Of a DNA stretch of 54,845 nucleotides, positions 15,548 through 23,285 are shown in pieces. How positions within the stretch are numbered: position 1 is the first letter of the stretch; each line of letters opens with the position of its first letter. A program made the translations under genes and the position numbers. Origin of the DNA: Clostridia bacterium (GTDB lineage Bacteria; Bacillota; Clostridia; Oscillospirales; Acutalibacteraceae). The stretch spans positions 1 through 54,845 of the forward strand of contig JAFTWW010000050.1 of NCBI GenBank assembly GCA_017465085.1, written 5' to 3'. The notes beneath the pieces were generated by a model. It was not told the origin of the DNA and searched no databases. It saw only the letters and a program-made list of their open reading frames with translations.

Positions 15548-17512
15548 GTGGCGAGTTTGTTGTTTTTCTCAAAGAAAAAGGGCCCCGAAACGCAAGAGCC
15601 CATGGATTTAGATTCCGTAATGAAAAAGTTTGACCGAGAATCCAACACTCGTATCTGGGAAGGCGCGCCCAAAATAATAATTAACTGTATTCTGGCGGCG
15701 TTTTCTCTGTTTTGTATCTATGTAACCTTTTTTGCAACCTGGCTCGATGCTGTAAGGCTTTCAAGCTTTATGGGCAGTATAGTGCTTATCGGATATTTGA
15801 TATATCCCGCTAAAAAGGGCGCGCAGAGGGTAAATTATATGCCCTGGTATGATATTGTTTTAATGTTTTTAGGCTCCGCATCCTTCTTCTATTATACCGT
15901 AGATGCGGTGACCATCATTCAGCAGGGTAACAAATTTGAGCTTCATCAGATTATTATCGGCGCCGTAGGCATACTCTGCCTATTAGAACTTTGCCGCCGT
16001 TGTGTTGGTATTCCCATCATCGTTGTTGCAGGCGCATTTATAGTTTATGCTATCGGTTGGGGACTTACTAACCCCGATATATTCCGTAGGGTTGAGGGAC
16101 TTATAGGTAAGCTTTTCTATACCACCACCTCGGGTATTTTATCCACACCCGTTAACACCTGCTCAAAGTATATCGCCATATTTATAATCTTCGGCGCTTT
16201 TCTTGAAAGAACGGGAATTGCGGATTTCTTTATAAAGATTTCAAACTCAATAGTAGGCGGCTTCTCGGGCGGACCTGCCAAGGTTGCCGTTGTGGCAAGC
16301 GCCCTTGAGGGTATGGTTTCGGGCTCATCCGTTGCTAATACCGTAGGCTCGGGCTCGGTTACTATTCCTCTTATGAAGAAAACGGGCTATAAGCCCGAAT
16401 TTGCCGCCGCCGCTGAGGCATCTGCCTCCACAGGCGGTCAGATAATGCCTCCCATTATGGGCGCCGCTGCCTTCTTGATGGCGGAGAATATCGGTGTGTC
16501 TTATAGCAATATTGTTGTTCGCGCTATTCTTCCTGCCTGTCTTTATTTCTTAGGCGTATTCATCGCCGTTCACTTAGAGGCTAAGAAGGAGGGACTCCGC
16601 GGTCTTTCCAAGGAAGAACTACCCAAGTTCTTGCCCTTGCTTAAGCAATCTTATCTATTGCTTCCCCTTGTTCTGCTTATCGCCCTTGTAGGCTCGGGCT
16701 CACGCTCTATCGCCTATGCTGCGGCTGTGGCTATAATTGCCGCAATAGTTGTGGGCATCTTTAATAAAGAAAACCGCATAACACCCATGCGTATCTTTGA
16801 GGCATTGGCGGCAGGCGGTCAGGGTATGATTACCGTTGCAGTCGCCTGCGGTGTTGCAGGCATTATTGCGGGTACTATTACTATGACAGGTCTTGCAACA
16901 ATGCTCATCAACGGCATCCTGGCCTTAGCAGGAAACAGGGTTATAATTGCTCTTTTCTTAACAATGCTTACCTGCATAGTTTTGGGTATGGGTGTTCCCA
17001 CCACCGCTAACTACTGCATTATGGCGGCTACCTGCGCCCCCATTCTTATAAAGATGGGTGTGCCCGACCTTGCCGCCCACTTCTTCGTGTTCTATTTTGG
17101 CATTGTGGCAGATTTAACTCCTCCCGTTGCCCTTGCGGCCTATGCTGGAGCGGCTATTGCTCAGGCCAATCCTATGAAAACAGCGTTTACAGCTACCAAG
17201 CTTGCCATAGGCGCATTTATAGTGCCTTATATGTTCGCTCTTAACCCTGCTATGCTGTTAATAGATACAACCGCCGTAGAGGTTATTCTAATCTGTGTAA
17301 CCTCATGTGTGGGTATATTTGCAGTATCGGCTGCCCTTGAAGGATATTTTATTCATCATATGAAATGGTATGAGCGCATTATCAGCGCCATAGGCGGATT
17401 GTTACTTATTCACCCAGGCGTTACAACCGATGTTATCGGTGTGGTCCTCGTGGGCATTGTGCTCTTAATCCAACTTCTTACTAAGAAAAGGGCCGCGATT
17501 AAAACTGCCTGA
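15548..17512 (+). CDS. TRAP transporter fused permease (DctQM type)
   Basis: About 650 residues with some 17 hydrophobic segments. The N-terminal third corresponds to the small DctQ-like subunit and the rest to DctM, as is usual for TAXI systems. The conserved region SGSSVANTVGSGSVTIPLM followed by EASASTGGQIMPPIMGAAAF identifies the family. It should import the receptor's solute with sodium or proton symport. GTG 15548 gives the longest frame, but GGAAAGG (15542-15548) overlaps it. TTG at 15557 is spaced better, so the protein probably starts at LLFFSKKK. Confidence 0.92.
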   Translation: MASLLFFSKKKGPETQEPMDLDSVMKKFDRESNTRIWEGAPKIIINCILAAFSLFCIYVTFFATWLDAVRLSSFMGSIVLIGYLIYPAKKGAQRVNYMPWYDIVLMFLGSASFFYYTVDAVTIIQQGNKFELHQIIIGAVGILCLLELCRRCVGIPIIVVAGAFIVYAIGWGLTNPDIFRRVEGLIGKLFYTTTSGILSTPVNTCSKYIAIFIIFGAFLERTGIADFFIKISNSIVGGFSGGPAKVAVVASALEGMVSGSSVANTVGSGSVTIPLMKKTGYKPEFAAAAEASASTGGQIMPPIMGAAAFLMAENIGVSYSNIVVRAILPACLYFLGVFIAVHLEAKKEGLRGLSKEELPKFLPLLKQSYLLLPLVLLIALVGSGSRSIAYAAAVAIIAAIVVGIFNKENRITPMRIFEALAAGGQGMITVAVACGVAGIIAGTITMTGLATMLINGILALAGNRVIIALFLTMLTCIVLGMGVPTTANYCIMAATCAPILIKMGVPDLAAHFFVFYFGIVADLTPPVALAAYAGAAIAQANPMKTAFTATKLAIGAFIVPYMFALNPAMLLIDTTAVEVILICVTSCVGIFAVSAALEGYFIHHMKWYERIISAIGGLLLIHPGVTTDVIGVVLVGIVLLIQLLTKKRAAIKTA

Positions 17513-17520
17513 TAAACGAC

Positions 17521-17553
17521 AAAAAACCGCCCAAAAGGGCGGTTTCATTTTTT
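17521..17553. terminator. Bidirectional terminator
   Basis: AAACCGCCC, loop AAAA, GGGCGGTTT, then TTTTTT. It serves the TRAP operon and, from the other side, the acyltransferase gene. Confidence 0.85.
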
Positions 17554-18592
17554 AGAATATTACTTTTTTAATAAAAGGAATCTTGGATAACAGCATTGAA
17601 GAAAGCAGGGAGCAAACGAATACTATAACCGTTATTACGGGTATTGCTACGGCGGCGGGCTGGTCGGCAATAACAATGATTTTCTTTATGATGTTCAGGA
17701 ATATCATATGTATAAGATAAATGCCGAAGGTATGCTTTGAAACGGTGAGGATAAATTTGCTTTTGAATTTATCGGCGTTTGCCACGATCAGCAAAAATAC
17801 CGCAACCGAGGCTATAATTACCACCGCTCCTCTATACCAGGTTGGAGGGGAAGCGAAGGAGTCGAGAGCCTTGGAGATAAAGTAGGTTGAAAGTATTGTT
17901 ACAAGGGTGGAAATCAGATAAATTGCTATGCAGATAATATTTTTGCGTTTATTAAAGCTTACATCCTTAAATCTTTTATAGAGAATATGACCTGCTATAA
18001 AATAGCCCGCATAGTATGCCGAGTTAATAAGGGGAACGGGGTATTCTAAGGCTATATTCGATTTAGCAAGATGGCTCGCAAGTGGTATATAGATATAGGA
18101 AAGCCCCGAAAAGCAAAACCATAATATGAGGAATAGGTTTTCCTGCTTTTCACTTAAGTTTTTGCACATATTCTGCAAAAACGGAAGGGCGATATAGATG
18201 GCGATAAGGGGATACATATACCATAAATGCCGCGAGGTCATATCCGCATTAAAGAAGGAGTTTACTATAACCTTGCCGATACCCTCAAAGTGAAAACCGT
18301 TTTTAGTAAGATAATAAATAACACTCCAGATAATAAGTACCGTTATGGCCTTGATTATCTTGCCGAAATACTTTTTGCCATCATATTCCTTATTAAGAGC
18401 AAAGGCTCCGCCTATCATAAAGAAGAGGGGAACGCAAACCCTTGAAAACGAGCTATATATAACCGATACCAAAAAATCCCCATCGGGCACAGTTCCAAAT
18501 CTTCTTATATAAACATTTGCTACGTGAATGGAGATAACCATAAAAACCGCGAAGATTCTTATGAATTCAATATTTATCTTTCTTTTTTCCAT
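17552..18592 (-). CDS. Membrane acyltransferase (acyltransferase 3 family)
   Basis: 346 residues with about ten membrane helices. The N-terminus INIEFIRIFAVFMVISIHV carries the R-x10-H signature of acyltransferase 3 proteins (OatA/WecH-like), which O-acetylate surface polysaccharide, peptidoglycan or lipids. The substrate cannot be told. ATG 18592 is preferred because AGAAGG lies seven bases upstream; the longer frame to 18652 lacks a ribosome site. Confidence 0.85.
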   Translation of the reverse strand: MEKRKINIEFIRIFAVFMVISIHVANVYIRRFGTVPDGDFLVSVIYSSFSRVCVPLFFMIGGAFALNKEYDGKKYFGKIIKAITVLIIWSVIYYLTKNGFHFEGIGKVIVNSFFNADMTSRHLWYMYPLIAIYIALPFLQNMCKNLSEKQENLFLILWFCFSGLSYIYIPLASHLAKSNIALEYPVPLINSAYYAGYFIAGHILYKRFKDVSFNKRKNIICIAIYLISTLVTILSTYFISKALDSFASPPTWYRGAVVIIASVAVFLLIVANADKFKSKFILTVSKHTFGIYLIHMIFLNIIKKIIVIADQPAAVAIPVITVIVFVCSLLSSMLLSKIPFIKKVIF

Positions 18593-18658
18593 AAAACGCC
18601 TTCTATTTCTTAGAATATGGTTAATTTTAGCACATTTTTCTTTTAATATCAATTACAA

Positions 18659-18690
18659 AAAAGACCGCCTGTTTTCAGGCGGTCAAAAAA
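18659..18690 (-). terminator. Terminator overlapping the GH4 stop codon
   Basis: GACCGCCTG, loop, CAGGCGGTC, with T-runs on both sides. The stop codon of the glycosidase lies inside the stem. Confidence 0.75.
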
Positions 18691-20015
18691 TTATTCGTGG
18701 AGGCAGGGGTATCCTGCATTTCGTGAGCCTCTAAAAGCTCATCGCACATAGCAACAATTTCCTCGGCTGAAAGATTGGCAGAGGTGAGTGGGTCCATTAA
18801 AGCGGCGTGGTAAACCGCGTTTTTATCCCCATTTACAGCGGCTTCGATGGTGAGGAGCTGGGTGTAAATATTTGATGCATTCATAGCCGCAAGCTGTAAG
18901 GGGAGTTCGCCTACATAGGTGGGTGTAATGCCCGATTTATCAACCAGACAGGGTACCTCAACGCAGGCATCAGCGGGAAGATTAGAGATAAGACCGTTGT
19001 TTATAACATTACCGCCGATTTTATAGGGCTTGCCCGTAACAATAGCTTCCATTATGTAGGAAGCGTATTCAAGGGAGCGCTTATGCTCAACATTGCCGCC
19101 GTTTAATATTTCTTCCTTAAGGGTGTTCCAGCGAGCAATCTGGTTTACACAGCGTCTGGGATACTCGTCAAGGGGGATGTTGAACTTTTCTATTAAATCC
19201 TCGCGGCCCGGTTTGATATAAAGAGGGTTATATTCGGCGTTGTGTTCGCTTGATTCGGTACAGTAGTAGCCGAATTTATCAATATAATCAAGGCGGACCA
19301 TATTGCCATGCTTTCCTTTGGCATTTCTTTCCTTGGCTCTTTTGCGGATTTCGGGATATAGATCGTTTCCGTCCTTATCCTTTATCTCAAGAAGCCACGC
19401 CATATGATTTATACCTGCAATTTTTTCGTATCTACCATCTAATTTATCCTCCATAAACAAATCTCTAAAAAGGTCTCTGGAGCAAACCTGAACGCTGTGG
19501 CAAAGACCGATGGTCTTAATCTTGGTATAGCGTTGCATATAGCCTGTTACTATGGCCATAGGGTTGGTGTAGTTAAGGAACCATGCATCAGGGCAAACCT
19601 CCTCCATATCACGAGCAAAGCCCTTAAGCACCTGAATGGTGCGAAGACCTCTCATAATACCACCAATACCCAGAGTGTCACCAATAGTCTGACGAAGACC
19701 GTATTTTTTAGGGATTTCAAAATCAATAATTGTGCATGGGTCATAGAGCCCTACCTGAATAGCGTTAACAACAAAGTTAGCATCTCTTAAAGCATCCTTG
19801 CGGTTTTCTATACCGCAGTATTTGCTAACGGTGGCTCTGCCCTCGTTAACATTTTCGTTCATACGGGTAATGAGGTTGTAGGATTCCTCAAGCCTTTCGG
19901 CATCAATGTCATAAAGAGCGATATCAACATCGTGAAATGATTCGCTCAGCATTGTATCGCCCAAAAGATTCTTGGCAAAAACGGTGCTGCCCGCGCCCAT
20001 AAAGGTAATTTTCAT
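18675..20015 (-). CDS. GH4 family glycosidase (probable alpha-galactosidase)
   Basis: 446 residues from ATG 20015, picked because AAGGAG precedes it and the NAD-binding motif MKITFMGAGSTVFAKNLLGD then opens the protein. GH4 enzymes use NAD+ and a divalent metal in an oxidation-elimination mechanism. The metal-site motifs are GLCHSVQ and GINHMAW. CHSVQ matches MelA-type alpha-galactosidases better than the 6-phospho-glucosidase groups; alpha-glucosidase is the alternative. The last residues (NNFLTA) are encoded inside a terminator hairpin, so the C-terminus may have been remodelled. A divergent AraC regulator is adjacent. Confidence 0.88.
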   Translation of the reverse strand: MKITFMGAGSTVFAKNLLGDTMLSESFHDVDIALYDIDAERLEESYNLITRMNENVNEGRATVSKYCGIENRKDALRDANFVVNAIQVGLYDPCTIIDFEIPKKYGLRQTIGDTLGIGGIMRGLRTIQVLKGFARDMEEVCPDAWFLNYTNPMAIVTGYMQRYTKIKTIGLCHSVQVCSRDLFRDLFMEDKLDGRYEKIAGINHMAWLLEIKDKDGNDLYPEIRKRAKERNAKGKHGNMVRLDYIDKFGYYCTESSEHNAEYNPLYIKPGREDLIEKFNIPLDEYPRRCVNQIARWNTLKEEILNGGNVEHKRSLEYASYIMEAIVTGKPYKIGGNVINNGLISNLPADACVEVPCLVDKSGITPTYVGELPLQLAAMNASNIYTQLLTIEAAVNGDKNAVYHAALMDPLTSANLSAEEIVAMCDELLEAHEMQDTPASTNNFLTA

Positions 20016-20074
20016 AAAAACGTCTCCTTTTAATTTGTTTTTCGTATTGTAACACAAAAACTTAAAAATTTATA

Positions 20075-20106
20075 TTGTAAAATGTGCTGTTTATGTGGTA
20101 AAATGT
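20075..20106 (+). promoter_or_regulatory. Putative promoter and AraC-type direct repeat operator
   Basis: GTAAAATGT occurs at 20077-20085 and again at 20098-20106, exactly 21 bases (two helical turns) apart, as in classic AraC half-sites. TTGTAA and TAAAAT with an 18-base spacer overlap it. The site lies between the divergent GH4 and AraC genes. Confidence 0.55.
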
Positions 20107-20126
20107 AACTTAAAGAGGTGAAGGCT

Positions 20127-20906
20127 ATGGGCAAAATTATTAGTTGTGTTCTCAGGAATAAGCAATTTAAGGATATAAATCCTGTGGATTTTGGTGCGCA
20201 ACAATGCGCGCCGTGTTATAAATTCGGTCCTTATATAAGGCAGTATTATCTTATGCACTATGTACTTTCGGGTAAGGGCGTGTATATAAGGGGGGATAAA
20301 ACTTATAACCTTTCCAAAGGAGAGTTTTTTCTTATATATCCCGATGAGGTCACTACCTATATGGCTGATAAGAATGAGCCTTGGGAATATATCTGGGTAG
20401 GCATTACGGGAGAGCTTGCCAAAAGGTTTAATGAGCTTGAAAGCCCCGTGGGGAGATTGCCCGAAACGGTTTTTCGTGAGCTTCGCAGTATGCTTAACGA
20501 TGATTTTTCAGGTTGGGATAATATGAAAGAAGAATATATTGTAACGGCTGTCCATCGCATAATGGCACAGCTTTTTGCCCGTCCCTCCAATAACCGCCAC
20601 TATACAAGCCGAGTTAAAGCCTTTATAAACACATCGTATATGAAGGATATTTCGGTGCAGGAGATAGCAGATGAGCTATCGGTGGATAGAAGATACCTTT
20701 CAAGGCTGTTTAAGGAAAAAAGCGGTGTGGGTATTAAGGATTATCTTATCTCGGTAAGGCTCGAAAACGCCGCAAGATTTCTTAGCAGCGGCTATTCGGT
20801 AAACGAGGCCTGCGAGCTTTGCGGTTATAGTGATCGCTCTAACTTTTCAAGGATGTTCCGTAAAAAATACGGTGTTTGGCCCAGCGAGTATTTACAAAAA
20901 AATTAA
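20127..20906 (+). CDS. AraC-family transcription regulator
   Basis: 259 residues from ATG 20127 (AGAGGTG upstream; the frame begins at GTG 20118). Residues about 1-140 are a cupin-like sensing domain (YVLSGKGVYIRGDKTYNLSKGEFFLI). Residues about 160-259 contain two helix-turn-helix units (ISVQEIADELSVDRRYLSRLFKEKSG and NEACELCGYSDRSNFSRMFRKKYG). It is divergent from the GH4 gene and so probably senses a sugar such as a galactoside and activates that gene. Confidence 0.9.
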   Translation: MGKIISCVLRNKQFKDINPVDFGAQQCAPCYKFGPYIRQYYLMHYVLSGKGVYIRGDKTYNLSKGEFFLIYPDEVTTYMADKNEPWEYIWVGITGELAKRFNELESPVGRLPETVFRELRSMLNDDFSGWDNMKEEYIVTAVHRIMAQLFARPSNNRHYTSRVKAFINTSYMKDISVQEIADELSVDRRYLSRLFKEKSGVGIKDYLISVRLENAARFLSSGYSVNEACELCGYSDRSNFSRMFRKKYGVWPSEYLQKN

Positions 20907-20956
20907 CATGTGATATATTTATATATGTGTAAACATAAAAGAAAGGCGGTAATAGG

Positions 20957-22324
20957 GTGCTTAAGAAATTAAACAGCAGATTTTTATTACTGCCTGCAAT
21001 CTTTTCTCTTGCTTGGCCCACTATGCTCGAACAACTGCTTCAAACGGCTGTGCAGTATATTGATACTGCTATGGTAGGAACGCTTGGCACCGATGCCACC
21101 GCGGCGGTGGGCTCCACCGTTACGGTAAATTGGCTTATCGGTAGTACGGTTTCTGCCCTTGGCGTCGGCTTTTTGGCTTACATATCCCAAGCTGATGGAG
21201 CGGGGGAGAAGGAGAAGATAACCAAGGCCGCTACGCAGGCTACCCTTGCCGTAATTATTTGCGGATTGTTTTTTACTGTTCTCACTCTTAGCCTTAGCCC
21301 CTTTGTTCCCGCTTTAATGCAGGTGGCGCCTTCCATAAGAGATGTAACGGCAAAATATTTCTTTATACTTTATAGCCCTATGCTTTTCAGAACAGCCTCC
21401 ATTATATTCGGCACCTTGCTTCGCGCAGTGGGAGATACCAAAACGCCTATGAAGGTAGGAGTCTGGGTTAATATCACAAATGTTGTTCTTAATTTTTTGT
21501 TTATCTATCCCACAAGAACGGTTTCGGTTTTGGGCTTTAACATAAGTGTTTACGGCTTAGGCTTAGGGGTTATCGGCGCCGCAGTGGCAAGCGCCATAGC
21601 CTTTGCGGTGGGCGGAATTTTAATAACTGTAAAAATATTAAAGCATCCGCTTTTAAGCCCCTTGGGTAAACCCTTAAAGCCCGATATGGAAATTTTAAGG
21701 CCCTGTCTTAAAGTTGCCCTTCCAAACGCTTTGCAGAGATTCGGTACCTCCCTTGGCTATGTGGCCTTTGCAAGTATGGTTAATTCCTTAGGCGAGATTT
21801 CCACCGCGGCTCATACTATTGCCAACACGGTTGAATCTGCCTTTTATATCCCCGGCTACGGTATGCAGGCGGCGGCCGCTACCCTCGCGGGAAATGCTTT
21901 CGGCGCTAAGGATAAAGAAAAGCTAAGGCAGCTTGGCAGAACGGTTATCTTTATCGAGGTTGCGCTTATGATAATCTCGGGGGCATTGCTCTTTATATTT
22001 GCCCCATCAATGATGCGGACCTTCAGTAACGATGAAGCCGTAATAACCCTCGGCAGCACAGTGCTCAGAATGGTGGCGCTCTCCGAACCCTTCTATGGCG
22101 TTTCCATAGTTATAGAGGGTATGCTTCAGGGTATGGGCAAAACCGTTACCCCGTTTGTATTTAATATAATAGGTATGTGGGGCATAAGAATTGTAGGCAC
22201 CTTTGTTTGCATAAATCTTTTAGGCAGAGGCCTTGTTTCAGCCTGGGGAGCTATGATACTCCATAATCTGTTTTTGTTCGCAATGTTTAATATTTATTAT
22301 TATAAGAGAGGAAGAAGAATATGA
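20957..22324 (+). CDS. MATE-family efflux transporter
   Basis: 455 residues with 12 membrane helices. The N-terminal SLAWPTMLEQLLQTAVQYIDTAMVG and the repeated RAVGDTKTPMKVGVWVN segment are typical of MATE exporters, which use sodium or proton gradients to expel cationic drugs and metabolites. The start is GTG with GGCGG upstream. It overlaps the following AIM24 gene by four bases (ATGA). Confidence 0.9.
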   Translation: MLKKLNSRFLLLPAIFSLAWPTMLEQLLQTAVQYIDTAMVGTLGTDATAAVGSTVTVNWLIGSTVSALGVGFLAYISQADGAGEKEKITKAATQATLAVIICGLFFTVLTLSLSPFVPALMQVAPSIRDVTAKYFFILYSPMLFRTASIIFGTLLRAVGDTKTPMKVGVWVNITNVVLNFLFIYPTRTVSVLGFNISVYGLGLGVIGAAVASAIAFAVGGILITVKILKHPLLSPLGKPLKPDMEILRPCLKVALPNALQRFGTSLGYVAFASMVNSLGEISTAAHTIANTVESAFYIPGYGMQAAAATLAGNAFGAKDKEKLRQLGRTVIFIEVALMIISGALLFIFAPSMMRTFSNDEAVITLGSTVLRMVALSEPFYGVSIVIEGMLQGMGKTVTPFVFNIIGMWGIRIVGTFVCINLLGRGLVSAWGAMILHNLFLFAMFNIYYYKRGRRI

Positions 22325-23052
22325 TCAGATACGAAATTGAAGGCGGAAACTTACCCGTTGTAATCTGCTATCCCGAGGCAAATCAAACCCTCGTAACCGA
22401 GAGCGGCTCAATGAGCTGGATGAGCCCTAATATGCGTATGGAAACCAATACGGGCGGGGGACTCAAAAAGGTTTTCGGCAGACTTATTTCGGGCGAGTCC
22501 ATCTTTATGAACGAATATACCGCTGAGGGAACATCAGGTATGATTGCCTTCGCCTCCAGCTTCCCGGGTTCCATTATTCCTTATCAGGTCACCGAAGGCA
22601 ACGGCATTATCGTGCAAAAACGCGGTTTTCTTGCTATGGAAAAGGGCCTCGATTTATCCGTATATCTTCAAAGAAAGCTTGGCCGCGGCTTCTTCGGCGG
22701 CGAAGGCTTTATTATGCAAAAGATAAGCGGAAACGGTATGGTGTTTATTGAGATTGATGGCTACTGCAAGGAATATGATTTAGGAGTAGGTGAGAGCATA
22801 ATCGTTGATACAGGTTACCTCGCCGCTATGAGCGAAAGCTGTATGATGGAAATAGAAACCGTTAAGGGTGTTAAGAATATGTTCTTTGGCGGAGAGGGAA
22901 TTTTCCATACAAGAATCATAGGTCCGGGTAAGGTTTATATTCAGTCTATGCCCGTTATAAATACGGCGCAGGCCTTATCGCCCTATCTTACGGTTAACAA
23001 TTCCTCGGATAACAACGGTTCGGGAATAAATATAAACTTCGGCAATAGATAA
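22321..23052 (+). CDS. AIM24/TIGR00266 family protein
   Basis: A 243-residue beta-rich protein with no signal peptide. The layout YEIEGGNLPVVICYPEANQTLVTESGSMSWM, then GLKKVFGRLISGESIFMNEYTA, fits the bacterial AIM24/YhcB-type family (TIGR00266), which forms trimeric or double-stranded beta-helix folds. The C-terminus is Asn/Ser rich. Function is unknown; stress or membrane links have been proposed in the family. It is translationally coupled to MATE. Confidence 0.85.
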   Translation: MIRYEIEGGNLPVVICYPEANQTLVTESGSMSWMSPNMRMETNTGGGLKKVFGRLISGESIFMNEYTAEGTSGMIAFASSFPGSIIPYQVTEGNGIIVQKRGFLAMEKGLDLSVYLQRKLGRGFFGGEGFIMQKISGNGMVFIEIDGYCKEYDLGVGESIIVDTGYLAAMSESCMMEIETVKGVKNMFFGGEGIFHTRIIGPGKVYIQSMPVINTAQALSPYLTVNNSSDNNGSGININFGNR

Positions 23053-23070
23053 ATATATATATTTATATGT

Positions 23071-23101
23071 AGGGGCGAACAATGTTCGCCCTTTATTTTT
23101 T
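23071..23101 (+). terminator. Terminator after the MATE-AIM24 pair
   Basis: GGGCGAAC, loop AAT, GTTCGCCC (23073-23091), then a T-rich run. It is headed by TGTAGGG like the palindrome near 3116, suggesting a REP-like repeat doubling as terminator. Confidence 0.75.
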
Positions 23102-23114
23102 CATCAAAAACACC

Positions 23115-23192
23115 AAAACACAGAAAAACCGCAGTAATTTTCAAAAGTATCAGCCCTGATTTGTGGTATTTTTTTGAATTTTTCTGTGTTTT
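23115..23192. promoter_or_regulatory. Long imperfect palindrome upstream of the BMC promoter
   Basis: 14-base perfect outer arms (AAAACACAGAAAAA 23115-23128 and its complement 23179-23192), partly matching inner sequence, and a central ATCAG-CC-CTGAT. It ends 25 bases before the -35 box, a likely position for an activator or repressor site. Confidence 0.5.
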
Positions 23193-23216
23193 TTGTTTTT
23201 TATCTTTGGAAAAGTG

Positions 23217-23245
23217 TTGACTTTTATGGTTTTTTGGTGTATATT
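23217..23245 (+). promoter_or_regulatory. Promoter of the microcompartment operon
   Basis: TTGACT, 17 bases, TATATT; a predicted leader of about 35 bases precedes the first gene. Confidence 0.65.
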
Positions 23246-23285
23246 ATAGTTGTAATGATTTAATGTTAATTTGGGAGGGAATCCT

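Noticed and set aside
18675-20015. 6-phospho-alpha-glucosidase assignment for the GH4 protein
   Set aside because: The CHSVQ motif fits the galactosidase/glucosidase groups, and no PTS genes are nearby.
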